Shown here one piece after another: positions 1 through 9,300 of a stretch of DNA of 13,399 nucleotides. Location of the stretch: NCBI GenBank assembly GCA_036268995.1, contig DATATB010000021.1, forward strand, positions 1-13,399. Reading direction: 5' to 3'. Below the pieces are notes generated by a model, which was given only the letters and a program-made list of their open reading frames with translations, ran no database searches and was not told where the DNA came from. This DNA comes from DATATB01 sp036268995. Lineage in GTDB: Bacteria > Planctomycetota > Planctomycetia > Pirellulales > PNKZ01. The stretch's first letter is position 1, and each line of letters starts with the position of its first letter. The position numbers and the translations under genes are program-made.

Positions 1-195
1 CAGGGCCCGGCACCACAAGCCGCTGCCGCATCCCAGATCGACCACGCGGCGATAACCCACGCGCCGGCTCTCGACGCCGGCGCGTGACAACCAATCCAGC
101 AGCCCCGGCGCCGCCTCGCGGGCGAAATGGCCGAATCCCACGTCGTGGATATACGCGAGATCGGTGCGGTAGCCGGTGGAATCAGACTGCGACAT
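1..195 (-). CDS. SAM-dependent methyltransferase, N-terminal part (runs off the window)
   Basis: An open frame begins with ATG at 195 on the minus strand and is still open at base 1, giving the first 65 residues only. Residues 51-58 read VVDLGCGS, the glycine-rich motif I of class I (Rossmann-fold) SAM-dependent methyltransferases, where the adenosylmethionine sits. About 50 residues before it (containing YIHDVGFGHFA and an amphipathic GLLDWLSRAG stretch) fit the helical cap that often precedes the fold. The substrate cannot be told, because the acceptor-binding part lies outside the window. It is divergent from the radical SAM gene starting at 345, and the 149-bp space between them must hold both promoters. 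The start is supported by the normal distance to motif I; no convincing Shine-Dalgarno sequence is visible. Confidence 0.75.
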   Translation of the reverse strand, partial: MSQSDSTGYRTDLAYIHDVGFGHFAREAAPGLLDWLSRAGVESRRVGYRRVVDLGCGSGLWCRAL

Positions 196-239
196 CGTGC
201 GATTACCGAGCCGCGTCCGGGCGGCCTGTCAAATGGCGA

Positions 240-269
240 TTCGTGGAACCCAACCGTATCGGGTATATT
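240..269 (+). promoter_or_regulatory. candidate sigma-70-like promoter for the radical SAM gene
   Basis: TTCGTG at 240-245 and TATATT at 264-269 are separated by 18 bp, a usual spacing for -35 and -10 boxes, and lie about 75 bp before the radical SAM start. The -35 match is poor. The region is a divergent intergenic space, so a promoter is expected here, but this is only a pattern match. Confidence 0.2.
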
Positions 270-344
270 ACGGTAGCAAGTCCCCGGACTCATGTCCCGA
301 GGCTCGCCATTTAACGAACTTGCAAGCGGCACGAGAACCGAGCA

Positions 345-1547
345 ATGTATCTCAAGATGGCCAAGCGCGTGTGGCGCGAGACTGATAAGCGGCTGGTGTG
401 GAAGCTGGCCCTGAACATGGGCTATCGCGGCATCCGCTCGGTGCAGAAGTACAAGCAGCGGCTCAAGCGGGGCGAATTTTTTCCGCCGTTTCTCTACATT
501 TCGATCATCAATAGCTGCAATCTCCGCTGCCAGGGCTGCTGGGTCGACGTGGCCGCCGAGCGGCAGGTGATCGACGTGGCCGCCATGCACAAGCTCATCG
601 GCGAGGCCAAAGCCGTCGGCAACAGCTTCTTCGGCATCCTGGGGGGCGAGCCCTTCATGCACCCGGGCTTGCTCGAAATCCTCGCCGCCCATCCGGATTG
701 CTATTTCCAGGTATTCACCAACGGCCAGTTCATCACCGACGAAGTGGCCGCCCAACTGCGAGCGATCGGCAACGTCACGCCGCTGGTCAGCATCGAAGGC
801 ACCGAGATCATCAGCGACGAGCGCCGCGGCCGCTCGGGCGTGCTCAGCAAAACCATGGCCGGCCTCGAGAGCTGCATCCGCAACAAGCTGCTCACCGGCG
901 TGGCCACGAGCCTCTGCCAGACCAATTTCGAAGATCTGCTGACCGAGGCCTGGCTCGACCGGTTGATCGAGATGGGCGTGCTCTACTGCTGGTTCCACGT
1001 CTACCGGCCCGTGGGGCCCGACGCGAAGCCCGAGCTGGCCCTGACCCCGGCCCAGCAGCTCAAGGCCCGGCAGTTCGTCGTCGACATGCGGGCCAAAAAG
1101 CCGATCGCCATCATCGACGCCTATTACGACGGCGGCGGCCAAGCTCTCTGTCCGGCGGCCACGGGCATCAGCCACCACATCAGCCCCTGGGGCGACATCG
1201 AGCCTTGCCCGATCGTGCAGTTCGCCAAGGAATCGATTCACGATGCCCGCCCGCTGCGCGAGCAATTCGCGCAATCGGAATTCCTGAGCGATTTCCGCCA
1301 GATGGCCGCCGGCGCCACGCGCGGCTGCATCGTGCTCGAGCGGCCCGACCTGGTGCGCGAGCTGGCCTTGCGGCATGGAGCCCGTGACACGACCGCGCGC
1401 AAGACCGCGCTCATCGAGCTCGAGGTCATGCAGCCGCGCGGCTCGCAATACCAGCCCGGCCACGAAATTCCCGAAAAGAGCTGGGCCTACCGCTTCATCA
1501 AGAAGCACTGGTTCAACGACTTCGGCGCGTACAAAGGCCGGCGCTAA
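345..1547 (+). CDS. radical SAM enzyme with SPASM/twitch-like C-terminal cysteines
   Basis: The 400-residue product has the radical SAM cluster motif CNLRCQGC (Cys58, Cys62, Cys65; CX3CX2C), which binds a [4Fe-4S] cluster that reductively cleaves S-adenosylmethionine. It is followed by GGEP at 100-103 and a strand-like TPLVSIEG at 145-152, both normal for the partial TIM barrel. Further cysteines at 269 (ALCPAATG), 288 (IEPCPIVQ) and 328 (TRGCIVLERP) sit where SPASM/twitch enzymes bind an auxiliary Fe-S cluster. No signal peptide or membrane segment is seen, so it should be cytoplasmic. The reaction is not predictable from sequence; SPASM relatives modify peptides, carbohydrates or nucleotides. 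The start is ATG at 345, though ATG at 357 is possible; neither has a strong ribosome site. The lyase gene begins 68 bp downstream on the same strand, so co-transcription is possible. Confidence 0.9.
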   Translation: MYLKMAKRVWRETDKRLVWKLALNMGYRGIRSVQKYKQRLKRGEFFPPFLYISIINSCNLRCQGCWVDVAAERQVIDVAAMHKLIGEAKAVGNSFFGILGGEPFMHPGLLEILAAHPDCYFQVFTNGQFITDEVAAQLRAIGNVTPLVSIEGTEIISDERRGRSGVLSKTMAGLESCIRNKLLTGVATSLCQTNFEDLLTEAWLDRLIEMGVLYCWFHVYRPVGPDAKPELALTPAQQLKARQFVVDMRAKKPIAIIDAYYDGGGQALCPAATGISHHISPWGDIEPCPIVQFAKESIHDARPLREQFAQSEFLSDFRQMAAGATRGCIVLERPDLVRELALRHGARDTTARKTALIELEVMQPRGSQYQPGHEIPEKSWAYRFIKKHWFNDFGAYKGRR

Positions 1548-1615
1548 CCAACCCGCGCGATTTCCGCGTATCACCCTCGCCGTCTCGCTCCGGCTACCCA
1601 GAAAGTCGCGATGTT

Positions 1616-3100
1616 ATGACTTCCCCACGCTGCTTCGCAACTGCTCTGTTTATCGCGTCATGGCTATTTGCCAGCTTGGCTGCTGCCTGCCCGGCGTTTG
1701 CCGCCGACGATCCGCCCGAAGTGGCCGAGGCCCTGGCGGCGATGCGGAGCGCCACCACTTTTTTCACCCGGCAAGTCGCCACCGAAGGGGGCTACCTTTA
1801 CGCCTATAGCGCGGACCTCAAACGCCGCGAAGGCGAACTCCCCGCCACGGACACCATGGTCTGGGTGCAACCGCCGGGCACCCCAGCCGTGGGCATGGCC
1901 TATCTGCGGGCCTACGAGGCCACGGGCGACGATTTCTATCGGCAAGCCGCCAGGCAGACCGCGGAAGCACTGATCAAGGGCCAACTGCGCTCCGGCGGTT
2001 GGGACTACAAGATCGAGTTCGATCCGCAGCTGCGCAAAAAAATCGCCTATCGCGTGGCGCCTGCCGGCGCCGAGGGCGCCAATGTCACCACGCTGGACGA
2101 CGATACTACACAAGCGGCGATTCGCCTGCTGATGCGCATGGACCAGGCGCTGGGCTTCAAGGACGACACCGTCCATGAGGCCGCGCAGTATGCTCTGACG
2201 AGCCTAGTGGCGGCGCAATATCCCAACGGCGCCTGGCCGCAGCGCTACAGCCAGCCGCCGGTGGCCAGCGAGTTTCCGGTGCTGAAAGCGCGCTATCCGG
2301 ACCAGTGGTCCAGGACCTGGACCCGTGACAAATACAGTTCGTATTACACGTTCAACGACAATGCCATTGGCGACGTTGTCGCCGTCGTGCTCGAAGCGGC
2401 CCGCGTCTATGACGATTCGCAGTACCGGCGGGCGGCCGAGCGGGCCGGAGATTTTATTCTGCTGGCGCAAATGCCCGATCCCCAGCCGGCCTGGGCGCAA
2501 CAGTACAACGCCCGCATGGAGCCGGCCTGGGCCCGTAAGTTCGAGCCGCCGGCGATCACGGGCGGCGAGAGTCAAAGCGTGCTCATCATGTTGCTGCTAC
2601 TGGCGCGCGAAACCGGCCAGAGCAAATACCTCGAGCCCGTGCCGCGGGCGCTTGCCTATCTGAATGCATCGCGGCTGCCCGACGGCCGGCTGGCCCGCTT
2701 CTACGAACTGCGAACCAACACGCCGTTGTATTTTACGCGTGACTATCAACTCACCGAGAGCGACTCCGACGCGCCGACTCACTACACGTTCAAAATGTCT
2801 GGCCGGTTGGACAACATCCAGAAGGAGTACGATCGGCTCCAGAAAAAAGGCCTCAAGCCGGCGCAGCGCGCCAAGCCGCCGCAACTCGGTTCGGACCTGA
2901 CCGCGCGGACAAAACGCGCCATCACCTCGCTCGACGACCACGGCCGCTGGCTGGAGACCGATCGCTTGAAACTCGATCCGCCGGACAGCACGCCCGGCCC
3001 AATCATTCGCTCCAGCACGTTCATCGCCAACCTGCGCACCCTCGCCGACTTCGTCGAGGCCAGCCGCGCAGCGGCCAAGCATCGCGATGAGCGGAAGTAA
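1616..3100 (+). CDS. secreted polysaccharide lyase family 10-like (pectate lyase-like) protein
   Basis: The 494-residue product begins with a Sec signal peptide (hydrophobic residues about 8-24, likely cut after Ala29 in AFA-ADD). The mature part carries landmarks of PL10 pectate lyases, an alpha/alpha-toroid family that cleaves polygalacturonate by beta-elimination: NGAWPQRY at 204-211, YYTFNDNAIGDV at about 243-254, MPDPQPAWAQQYN at 286-298, PAWARKFEPPAITGGES at 303-319 and RFYELRTN at 361-368. Helical repeats before position 200 fit the toroid. The stretch 370-460 is rich in charged residues and diverges from what I recall of the family, so the exact substrate is open. ATG at 1616 is chosen because it gives a complete signal peptide. 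The gene is convergent with the kinase-like gene at 3302-3685, with two hairpins between them. Breakdown of pectin-like polymers outside the cytoplasm is the most likely role. Confidence 0.85.
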   Translation: MTSPRCFATALFIASWLFASLAAACPAFAADDPPEVAEALAAMRSATTFFTRQVATEGGYLYAYSADLKRREGELPATDTMVWVQPPGTPAVGMAYLRAYEATGDDFYRQAARQTAEALIKGQLRSGGWDYKIEFDPQLRKKIAYRVAPAGAEGANVTTLDDDTTQAAIRLLMRMDQALGFKDDTVHEAAQYALTSLVAAQYPNGAWPQRYSQPPVASEFPVLKARYPDQWSRTWTRDKYSSYYTFNDNAIGDVVAVVLEAARVYDDSQYRRAAERAGDFILLAQMPDPQPAWAQQYNARMEPAWARKFEPPAITGGESQSVLIMLLLLARETGQSKYLEPVPRALAYLNASRLPDGRLARFYELRTNTPLYFTRDYQLTESDSDAPTHYTFKMSGRLDNIQKEYDRLQKKGLKPAQRAKPPQLGSDLTARTKRAITSLDDHGRWLETDRLKLDPPDSTPGPIIRSSTFIANLRTLADFVEASRAAAKHRDERK

Positions 3101-3155
3101 GGCGGCCGACCCGTCGCCCGCATAGAGCCTGTTCAGTCCCAGCGCGTCACCGTAG

Positions 3156-3177
3156 TCGGCTCGCTCCGCCGAGCCGA
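3156..3177. terminator. perfect 8-bp hairpin downstream of the lyase gene
   Basis: TCGGCTCG at 3156-3163 pairs perfectly with CGAGCCGA at 3170-3177 around the loop CTCCGC. It lies 56 bp after the lyase stop, between two convergent genes, so it could stop transcription from either side. There is no T-run, so a classic intrinsic terminator is not shown. It may equally be a dispersed palindromic repeat; see the second hairpin at 3239-3258, whose loop is the reverse complement of this one. Confidence 0.4.
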
Positions 3178-3238
3178 AGCTATCGAGCCTGAGCACGCAA
3201 CTCGGCTGGCGCTGGGCTGGTCGGTGGTGATATCCGTT

Positions 3239-3258
3239 CATCCCGGCGGAGCGGGATG
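3239..3258. repeat. perfect 7-bp hairpin with loop complementary to the neighbouring hairpin
   Basis: CATCCCG at 3239-3245 pairs with CGGGATG at 3252-3258 around the loop GCGGAG. That loop is the exact reverse complement of the CTCCGC loop of the hairpin at 3156-3177. It lies 43 bp after the stop of the kinase-like gene on the minus strand and may help end that transcript. Confidence 0.45.
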
Positions 3259-3301
3259 TCTACGATGGCCGAAAGAAACAGGCCGCAGCGCTTGCATGCC
3301 T

Positions 3302-3685
3302 CTAATACACTGGCTCGACGACATAGTGGTGGCTGCCACGCACGTCCGGTGGATATATGCACAGGATCACGTTCGTCTGGCTCTCCAAGTCGATGGCCAG
3401 ATATCGGCTGTACTCGCGGCTGCACCCGACGTGTTCCAAAATCTTGTACCGTTGCTCGAAGAAAAAGTCCTTGTATCGGCCTTCGCGCAGCTTCGCACAC
3501 TGCCAGCGGGTCATCAGGCCTTGGGTAACGAGCGCTTCGCAGAAGCTGTCGGTTGACACGGCGGCATTTTCGGATTGCGAACGCAAGGCGGTTCGCACGC
3601 GCTGAAGCTGGTCGCGATCCAAGAGCTGACTGCGAACCGCAATATCGATGAATTGGTCAACGTTCGAGATGCTGGGGTTTGTCAT
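3302..3685 (-). CDS. truncated planctomycete Ser/Thr kinase-like protein (N-terminal module plus start of a degenerate kinase N-lobe)
   Basis: The 127-residue product has two parts. Residues about 8-70 match the helical module that precedes the kinase domain in many planctomycete Ser/Thr kinases, ending in the signature LMTRWQCAKLREGR (57-70). Then YKILEHVG (80-87) starts what reads as kinase beta-strand 1, with YLAIDLESQTNVILCIYPP (95-112 region) as strands 2 and 3. The alignment to the usual kinase pattern is gapless, but the glycine-rich loop is lost (GCSREYS instead of GxGxxS/G) and the invariant VAIK lysine is Cys109 in VILC. The protein stops soon after, with no HRD or DFG motif encoded here or in the 200 bp beyond. 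It cannot be an active kinase. It may be a stand-alone adaptor domain or a decayed gene; the intact frame favours the former or a recent truncation. Start ATG at 3685 has no clear ribosome site. Confidence 0.7.
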   Translation of the reverse strand: MTNPSISNVDQFIDIAVRSQLLDRDQLQRVRTALRSQSENAAVSTDSFCEALVTQGLMTRWQCAKLREGRYKDFFFEQRYKILEHVGCSREYSRYLAIDLESQTNVILCIYPPDVRGSHHYVVEPVY

Positions 3686-3707
3686 CGTCGCAGTCTTCAG
3701 CTTTCAA

Positions 3708-3752
3708 TTCGGCGTGGCCGGCAACTCCGGTGACAAACCAAGGCACGCCGAA
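3708..3752 (-). terminator. inverted repeat after the dehydrogenase gene, candidate terminator
   Basis: TTCGGCGTG at 3708-3716 and CACGCCGAA at 3744-3752 form a perfect 9-bp stem. The 27-base loop can hold a smaller CCGG/CCGG hairpin. It lies 15 bp after the stop of the short-chain dehydrogenase and 22 bp before the start of the kinase-like gene, both on the minus strand, so it could separate the two transcription units. No T-run follows, so termination is inferred from position and symmetry only. Confidence 0.4.
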
Positions 3753-3767
3753 CTGCATTCAACCTAC

Positions 3768-4634
3768 TTACGGCAAGCCCATGCTTTTGCGGAGGATCCA
3801 GTCGAGGAGGCTGGGAGGAACGTGGCGCGCGCCGCCGAAGGCGAGCCAGGGACGCCAGCCGATCGGGTAGCGGGTTTTCGGCCAGCGGGCGGAGAGAGCG
3901 TGGAGCACGGCGTGGACGACGCGCGAGGTGGGAACGCCCGTTTTGCCTAGGTTTTGGCCGGCCACGCGCATTTGCTCGATTTCGGCCGCGTAGAGTTGCT
4001 GGATTTGCGGATCGGCATCGGCGCCTAGCGCGGTGATCGCGCGGTCGAGCTTGTCCCAGATCGGCGTGGCCACGGCGTCGGGCTCGATGATCGAGACCCG
4101 GATGCGCCAGCGGGCCAGCTCCACGCGCAGCGCGTCGGTCATGGCTTCCAAAGCATATTTCGAGGCCGCATACGCGCCGATGTAGGGCGGCGCGATGAGG
4201 CCGCTGATCGAGCCCATCATCACGATCCGCCCATGCGCGCGGCGAACGAGTGGCAGCACGGCCCGCGTGACGGCGTGCGTGCCCAACACGTTCACTTCGA
4301 GCTGCCGGCGCAGTTCGCTGGTCGGCAGCAGTTCCAGCGGACCGGCCACGACGATGCCCGCGTTGTTCACCAGCCCGGCCAGCCCCGCCTCGCCAACGGC
4401 GGCGCCGATCGTCTCGGCCGCGGCACGCACGGTTGGCTCATCGGTCACGTCGACTAGCACGGGCGTCAGTTCGCCCATGCTCAGTCCCTGCAAATGTGCG
4501 CCGTCGGCCGGCTGGCGCACGCCGGCAAACACGCGGTAGCCGCTATTGGCCAGTTCCACCGCGCAGGCGGCGCCGATGCCGGTGGACGTGCCGGTGATGA
4601 AGATGGCCGGCTTCGCGCGAGAGTCGATGGCCAT
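3768..4634 (-). CDS. short-chain dehydrogenase/reductase (classical SDR)
   Basis: The 288-residue protein has every landmark of a classical SDR: the cofactor motif TGTSTGIG at 14-21, DVT at 62-64 near the adenine ring, NNAG at 90-93, and the catalytic set Ser142, Tyr155 and Lys159 (YAASK), with Asn115 in the NVLG motif. Arg40 after the second strand hints at NADP(H), an inference only. The TGTSTGIG motif and the long C-terminal tail (to WILRKSMGLP) recall the retinol/17beta-hydroxysteroid dehydrogenase branch, but the substrate is unknown. No signal peptide is present, so it acts in the cytoplasm. It starts only 9 bp after the DUF1501 stop codon on the same strand, so it is probably translated from the same message. 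No strong Shine-Dalgarno sequence precedes it, which fits translational coupling. Confidence 0.93.
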   Translation of the reverse strand: MAIDSRAKPAIFITGTSTGIGAACAVELANSGYRVFAGVRQPADGAHLQGLSMGELTPVLVDVTDEPTVRAAAETIGAAVGEAGLAGLVNNAGIVVAGPLELLPTSELRRQLEVNVLGTHAVTRAVLPLVRRAHGRIVMMGSISGLIAPPYIGAYAASKYALEAMTDALRVELARWRIRVSIIEPDAVATPIWDKLDRAITALGADADPQIQQLYAAEIEQMRVAGQNLGKTGVPTSRVVHAVLHALSARWPKTRYPIGWRPWLAFGGARHVPPSLLDWILRKSMGLP

Positions 4635-4643
4635 AGCGAGTGT

Positions 4644-6092
<1,449 letters not shown>

Positions 6093-6102
6093 GGGTGCAG
6101 TG

Positions 6103-6108
6103 CCTCCT
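6103..6108 (-). promoter_or_regulatory. Shine-Dalgarno sequence of the DUF1501 gene
   Basis: The minus strand reads AGGAGG here, a full anti-16S match, ending 10 bases before GTG at 6090-6092. This decides the start codon. It is the strongest ribosome site in the window and lies just downstream of the palindromic element at 6123-6264. Confidence 0.8.
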
Positions 6109-6122
6109 AGCAAACGGACGTT

Positions 6123-6264
6123 ATCGGGGTGCCACTGCTGGCTTGTCCAGCAGTGGAGCGAAGCGGCAGGCGCCAACCCCTGGCTTGGGCCGGCGACACG
6201 AATTGGTCGGAGGGAGGCACATGGCGGCGTCGCACTGCTGGACAAGCCAGCAGTGGCACCCGAT
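6123..6264. repeat. double palindromic (BIME/MITE-like) element between PSD1 and DUF1501 genes
   Basis: Two 29-bp segments, 6127-6155 and 6233-6261, are exact reverse complements of each other; with one gap the match extends to 6123-6155 and 6233-6264. Each arm is itself a hairpin: CCACTGCTGG at 6132-6141 pairs with CCAGCAGTGG at 6147-6156 around CTTGT, and CACTGCTGG at 6233-6241 pairs with CCAGCAGTG at 6247-6255 around ACAAG. The 77 bp between the arms contains a weaker GC-rich hairpin near 6171-6195. This layout is that of bacterial interspersed mosaic elements (paired inverted REP sequences) or a small non-autonomous transposable element with terminal inverted repeats. In the message it can fold as two short hairpins or one long stem. 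No transposase is present, and no clear target duplication was found. Confidence 0.85.
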
Positions 6265-6314
6265 GAGAGACCTTGCGCGGATCGAAGAACGATCCCCGTA
6301 TCGTTCTTCGGCGG

Positions 6315-9300
6315 TTACTCGACATACAAAAACTCGCTCGAGTTGAGCAGGGCGTGGCAGAAATCGGTCAAGGCGGCTTCTTCCAGGTTCACATGGGCCG
6401 GCCCGGCGGTTTCGGCCGGTTGAATCTGCAAGGCATGACCGCTCGAGTCTTCGAACACGCCCGGCTTCGGCTCGAACTGCCAATAGCCCATCGTGTGACG
6501 GTTGGTCGCTTCGTTGGTGAATAGCAATTGCTCGACACCCAGCGCCGCATCCGACAGCCGCACGTCGTCGATCAAGCCGTCAAAGAACCCGCGACGGCCG
6601 AGGCTCCGGCTGCCGATGCCTAGCGGGTGGCGGCCGCTCAAGCCGCCGGTGATCGAATGCGGCACTCGGGCCACCAGCAGCGGCTCGTCGTCGTTCGACA
6701 GATCTTTGACATAGAACGTGACGCTGCCGGGACCATCCGCTGCCAGCCGCACGGCGGCCGCCAGGTAATACGGCTTGTCGAGCTGGATATGCTGATCGGA
6801 GAAAATGGCCTCCTCGCCGAACGTGCCGCCCAGCTTGTCGGCGAAAACTTGCAGCACCAGCGTCTGCGGCTTGCGACGCGAGCCTTTGCCGGTGATGCCA
6901 AACAGCCAGCCGGCCTGCTTCGCATTGCCATCCCACGTGGCGGCCACGGTTCGCACTTCGCCGCTGGGATAAATCGAGCGAGGCAGCACAAAGGCCTCGA
7001 CGGTGAAATCGCCCGCGGGGAGCGGCTCGGCGGCGGCCACTTGAAAGGCGCGCTGCGGTCCGTCGGGATCGCACACGGCGGCCTGGCCGTCGCGATACGG
7101 GATTTTGCCGATGACGAACTTCGCCTCGGCCGAACCGGCGGTTTCGGGCTGGATGCGCCGCATCTGCGCATCGAGAAATTGCTCGGCCGCACGCAGCTCG
7201 CCGGCCGTGGGCGCGCGGCCGAAAGCGAGTTGATACGCACGCTCGACCCTGCGTTGGCGGTTCGAGGGTTCTTCACGCCGCAGCCGCTCGGCTAAGGCGT
7301 GGGCTCGATGCAGCATCCACTGGCTGTTCACCAGCAGCAGCGACTGCACCGGCGTAGTGGTCGTGTCGCGCGACGAGGCGCTGTTGAACCAGTAGGGTGC
7401 GTCGAACACATCCAGCAGCGGGTCGCGTGTGTTGCGCATGATGCGGCAATAGATCGCCCGCCGCGGTCGGTCGCCGGGCACGCCAGGTCCGCCGGCCGTG
7501 TGATCCAGCTCGCCGGAAGCCGCGAACAGCGCATCGCGAATCTGCTCGGCCTCGAGCCGCCGTACGCCGCCACGCCACAGCAGCCGATTGTCGGGATCGC
7601 GGAGTTGGGCCACGCGCGAATCTGGATGGTCAGCCGCCTGGCGATACGTGGCCGAAGTCAGAATCAACTTGTGCAAACGCTTGAGGCTCCAGCCGTCGCG
7701 GATAAATTTCGCCGCCAGCCAATCGAGCAACTCGGGATGCGACGGCGGCTCGCCCAGCCGGCCGAAGTCGCTGGCATTGGTGGCCAGGCCGTGGCCGAAA
7801 TGGTCCTGCCATACGCGATTGACGATCACCCGGCCGGTCAATGGATTCTCGGGCTGCGTCAGCCAGCGGGCCAGCGCCGCGCGGCGCCCGGTGGAATTCG
7901 GCGCTCCCGGCAGCAGCTCGATCCGCGCCGGCTCGGGATCGAGAAGCGTGATGAAGCCCGGCTCGATGGGCGCGTTGCCCTTCTTGGGAATCGTCAGCTC
8001 CGGAGCCAGCGGGCCGACGTCGGTGGCCGTCATGGCCAGCGGCAGAGGCGGCGGCCGGAGCTTGTCGAATTGGGCCAGCTTGCGGCGCAGCGCCAAGATC
8101 TGCTCCTTGCGCTCGCCCTTGAATGTGCGATCCAGCCGGCCGAATTCGTACAACACCTGGCGATAGGCCAGTTCAGCCAGTTGCTGCTCCAGCGGCAAAC
8201 GTTCGGCCACTGGTTTGCGCAGCATGGCCTGGATATCGTCGGGAAATTTGTTGATCGCAGCCTCGGTCGCCTTCAGCCGGTAGGGCGCTTCCAACTCGGC
8301 AATCTGCCGGCGCAGGTCAGCCGTGGCGGCTTCCCACGTCGCCGCTTTCCGCGCGTGGTCGGCTTGCTGCTCGCTGCTGGCGGCCAACAGGTCGTCGCGC
8401 GGCAGCAGCGGCGCGAAGAAGGCCTGCAAGCGAAAATAATCGCGCTGCAAGAGCGGGTCGAACTTGTGATCGTGGCAGCGGGCACATTGCAGCCCCAAAC
8501 CCAGGAACACGTCGCCGGTCGTGTCGGTGATGTCGTTGAGGATGATCGACCACTGGCCGCGTACGTCGCGGCTGTTGTATTCGTAAATCCAGTGCCGTAG
8601 ATAACCGGTGGCGACCAGCGCGTCGGGATCGCCCGGAAACAGCTCGTCGCCGGCGAGCTGCTCTTGCACAAACCGATCGTAAGGTTTGTCGGCATTGAAA
8701 GCCGCGATGACATAATCGCGGTAGCGCCAGGCCTGCGGCCGGTAATCGTCGATGCGATAACCGTCGCTGTCGGCATAGCGCACCAGGTCGAGCCAATGCC
8801 GGGCCGACCGCTCTCCATACTGCGGCGCATCGAGCAGGCGATCGATCAGCCGCTCGTAAGCATCGGGCGCCGGATCGCGGACAAACGCCTCGACCTCTTC
8901 CGGCGAAGGCGGCAAGCCCCACAGGTCGAAATACGCCCGGCGAATGAGCGCCCGGCGCGAGGCCTCGGGGGCGGGCGTCAGGCCCGTGTGGCGAAGCTTG
9001 TCGAGGATGAATCGGTCGAGATCGTTGCGGATCCAGGGATCGGCGGCCGTCGGCGGCTTGACGCTGGCCACTGGCTGAAAAGCCCACCAGCGGCGGTCTT
9101 CGTCCGAAATTTTGTCCTCCGGGCGAGCCGGCCGGCCCCCCTTTTCAGAGTTTGCCGCTCCCGGCCAAGGCGCGCCGAGCTGCACCCAGCGCGTGAGGGT
9201 CGCGACTTGTGCCTCGCTCAGCTTGCCCTTGGGGGGCATTTCGAGCGATTCATAGCGGATGGCTTCCACCAGTAGGCTTTCGTCCGGCTTGCCCGGCACG

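Noticed and set aside
698..1387. 229-codon frame within the radical SAM gene
   Set aside because: Extreme Arg/Pro/His/Ala content and complete overlap with a well-supported gene in another frame.
2597..3241. 214-codon minus-strand frame over the lyase 3' end and the convergent spacer
   Set aside because: Antisense to a supported gene, no motif, and it runs through the hairpin region.
3101..3301. Remnant of the missing kinase C-terminal part downstream of the truncated kinase-like gene
   Set aside because: None of the minus-strand frames here shows HRD, DFG or other kinase motifs; the space is taken by two hairpins.
6123..6264. Insertion sequence with target duplication
   Set aside because: Only the paired inverted repeats are present; no transposase frame fits in 142 bp, and the flanking bases continue the inverted symmetry rather than forming a direct duplication.
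7299..8600. 433-codon plus-strand frame inside the PSD1 gene
   Set aside because: It lies fully opposite DUF1549/DUF1553 coding sequence with no motif of its own; a composition shadow.
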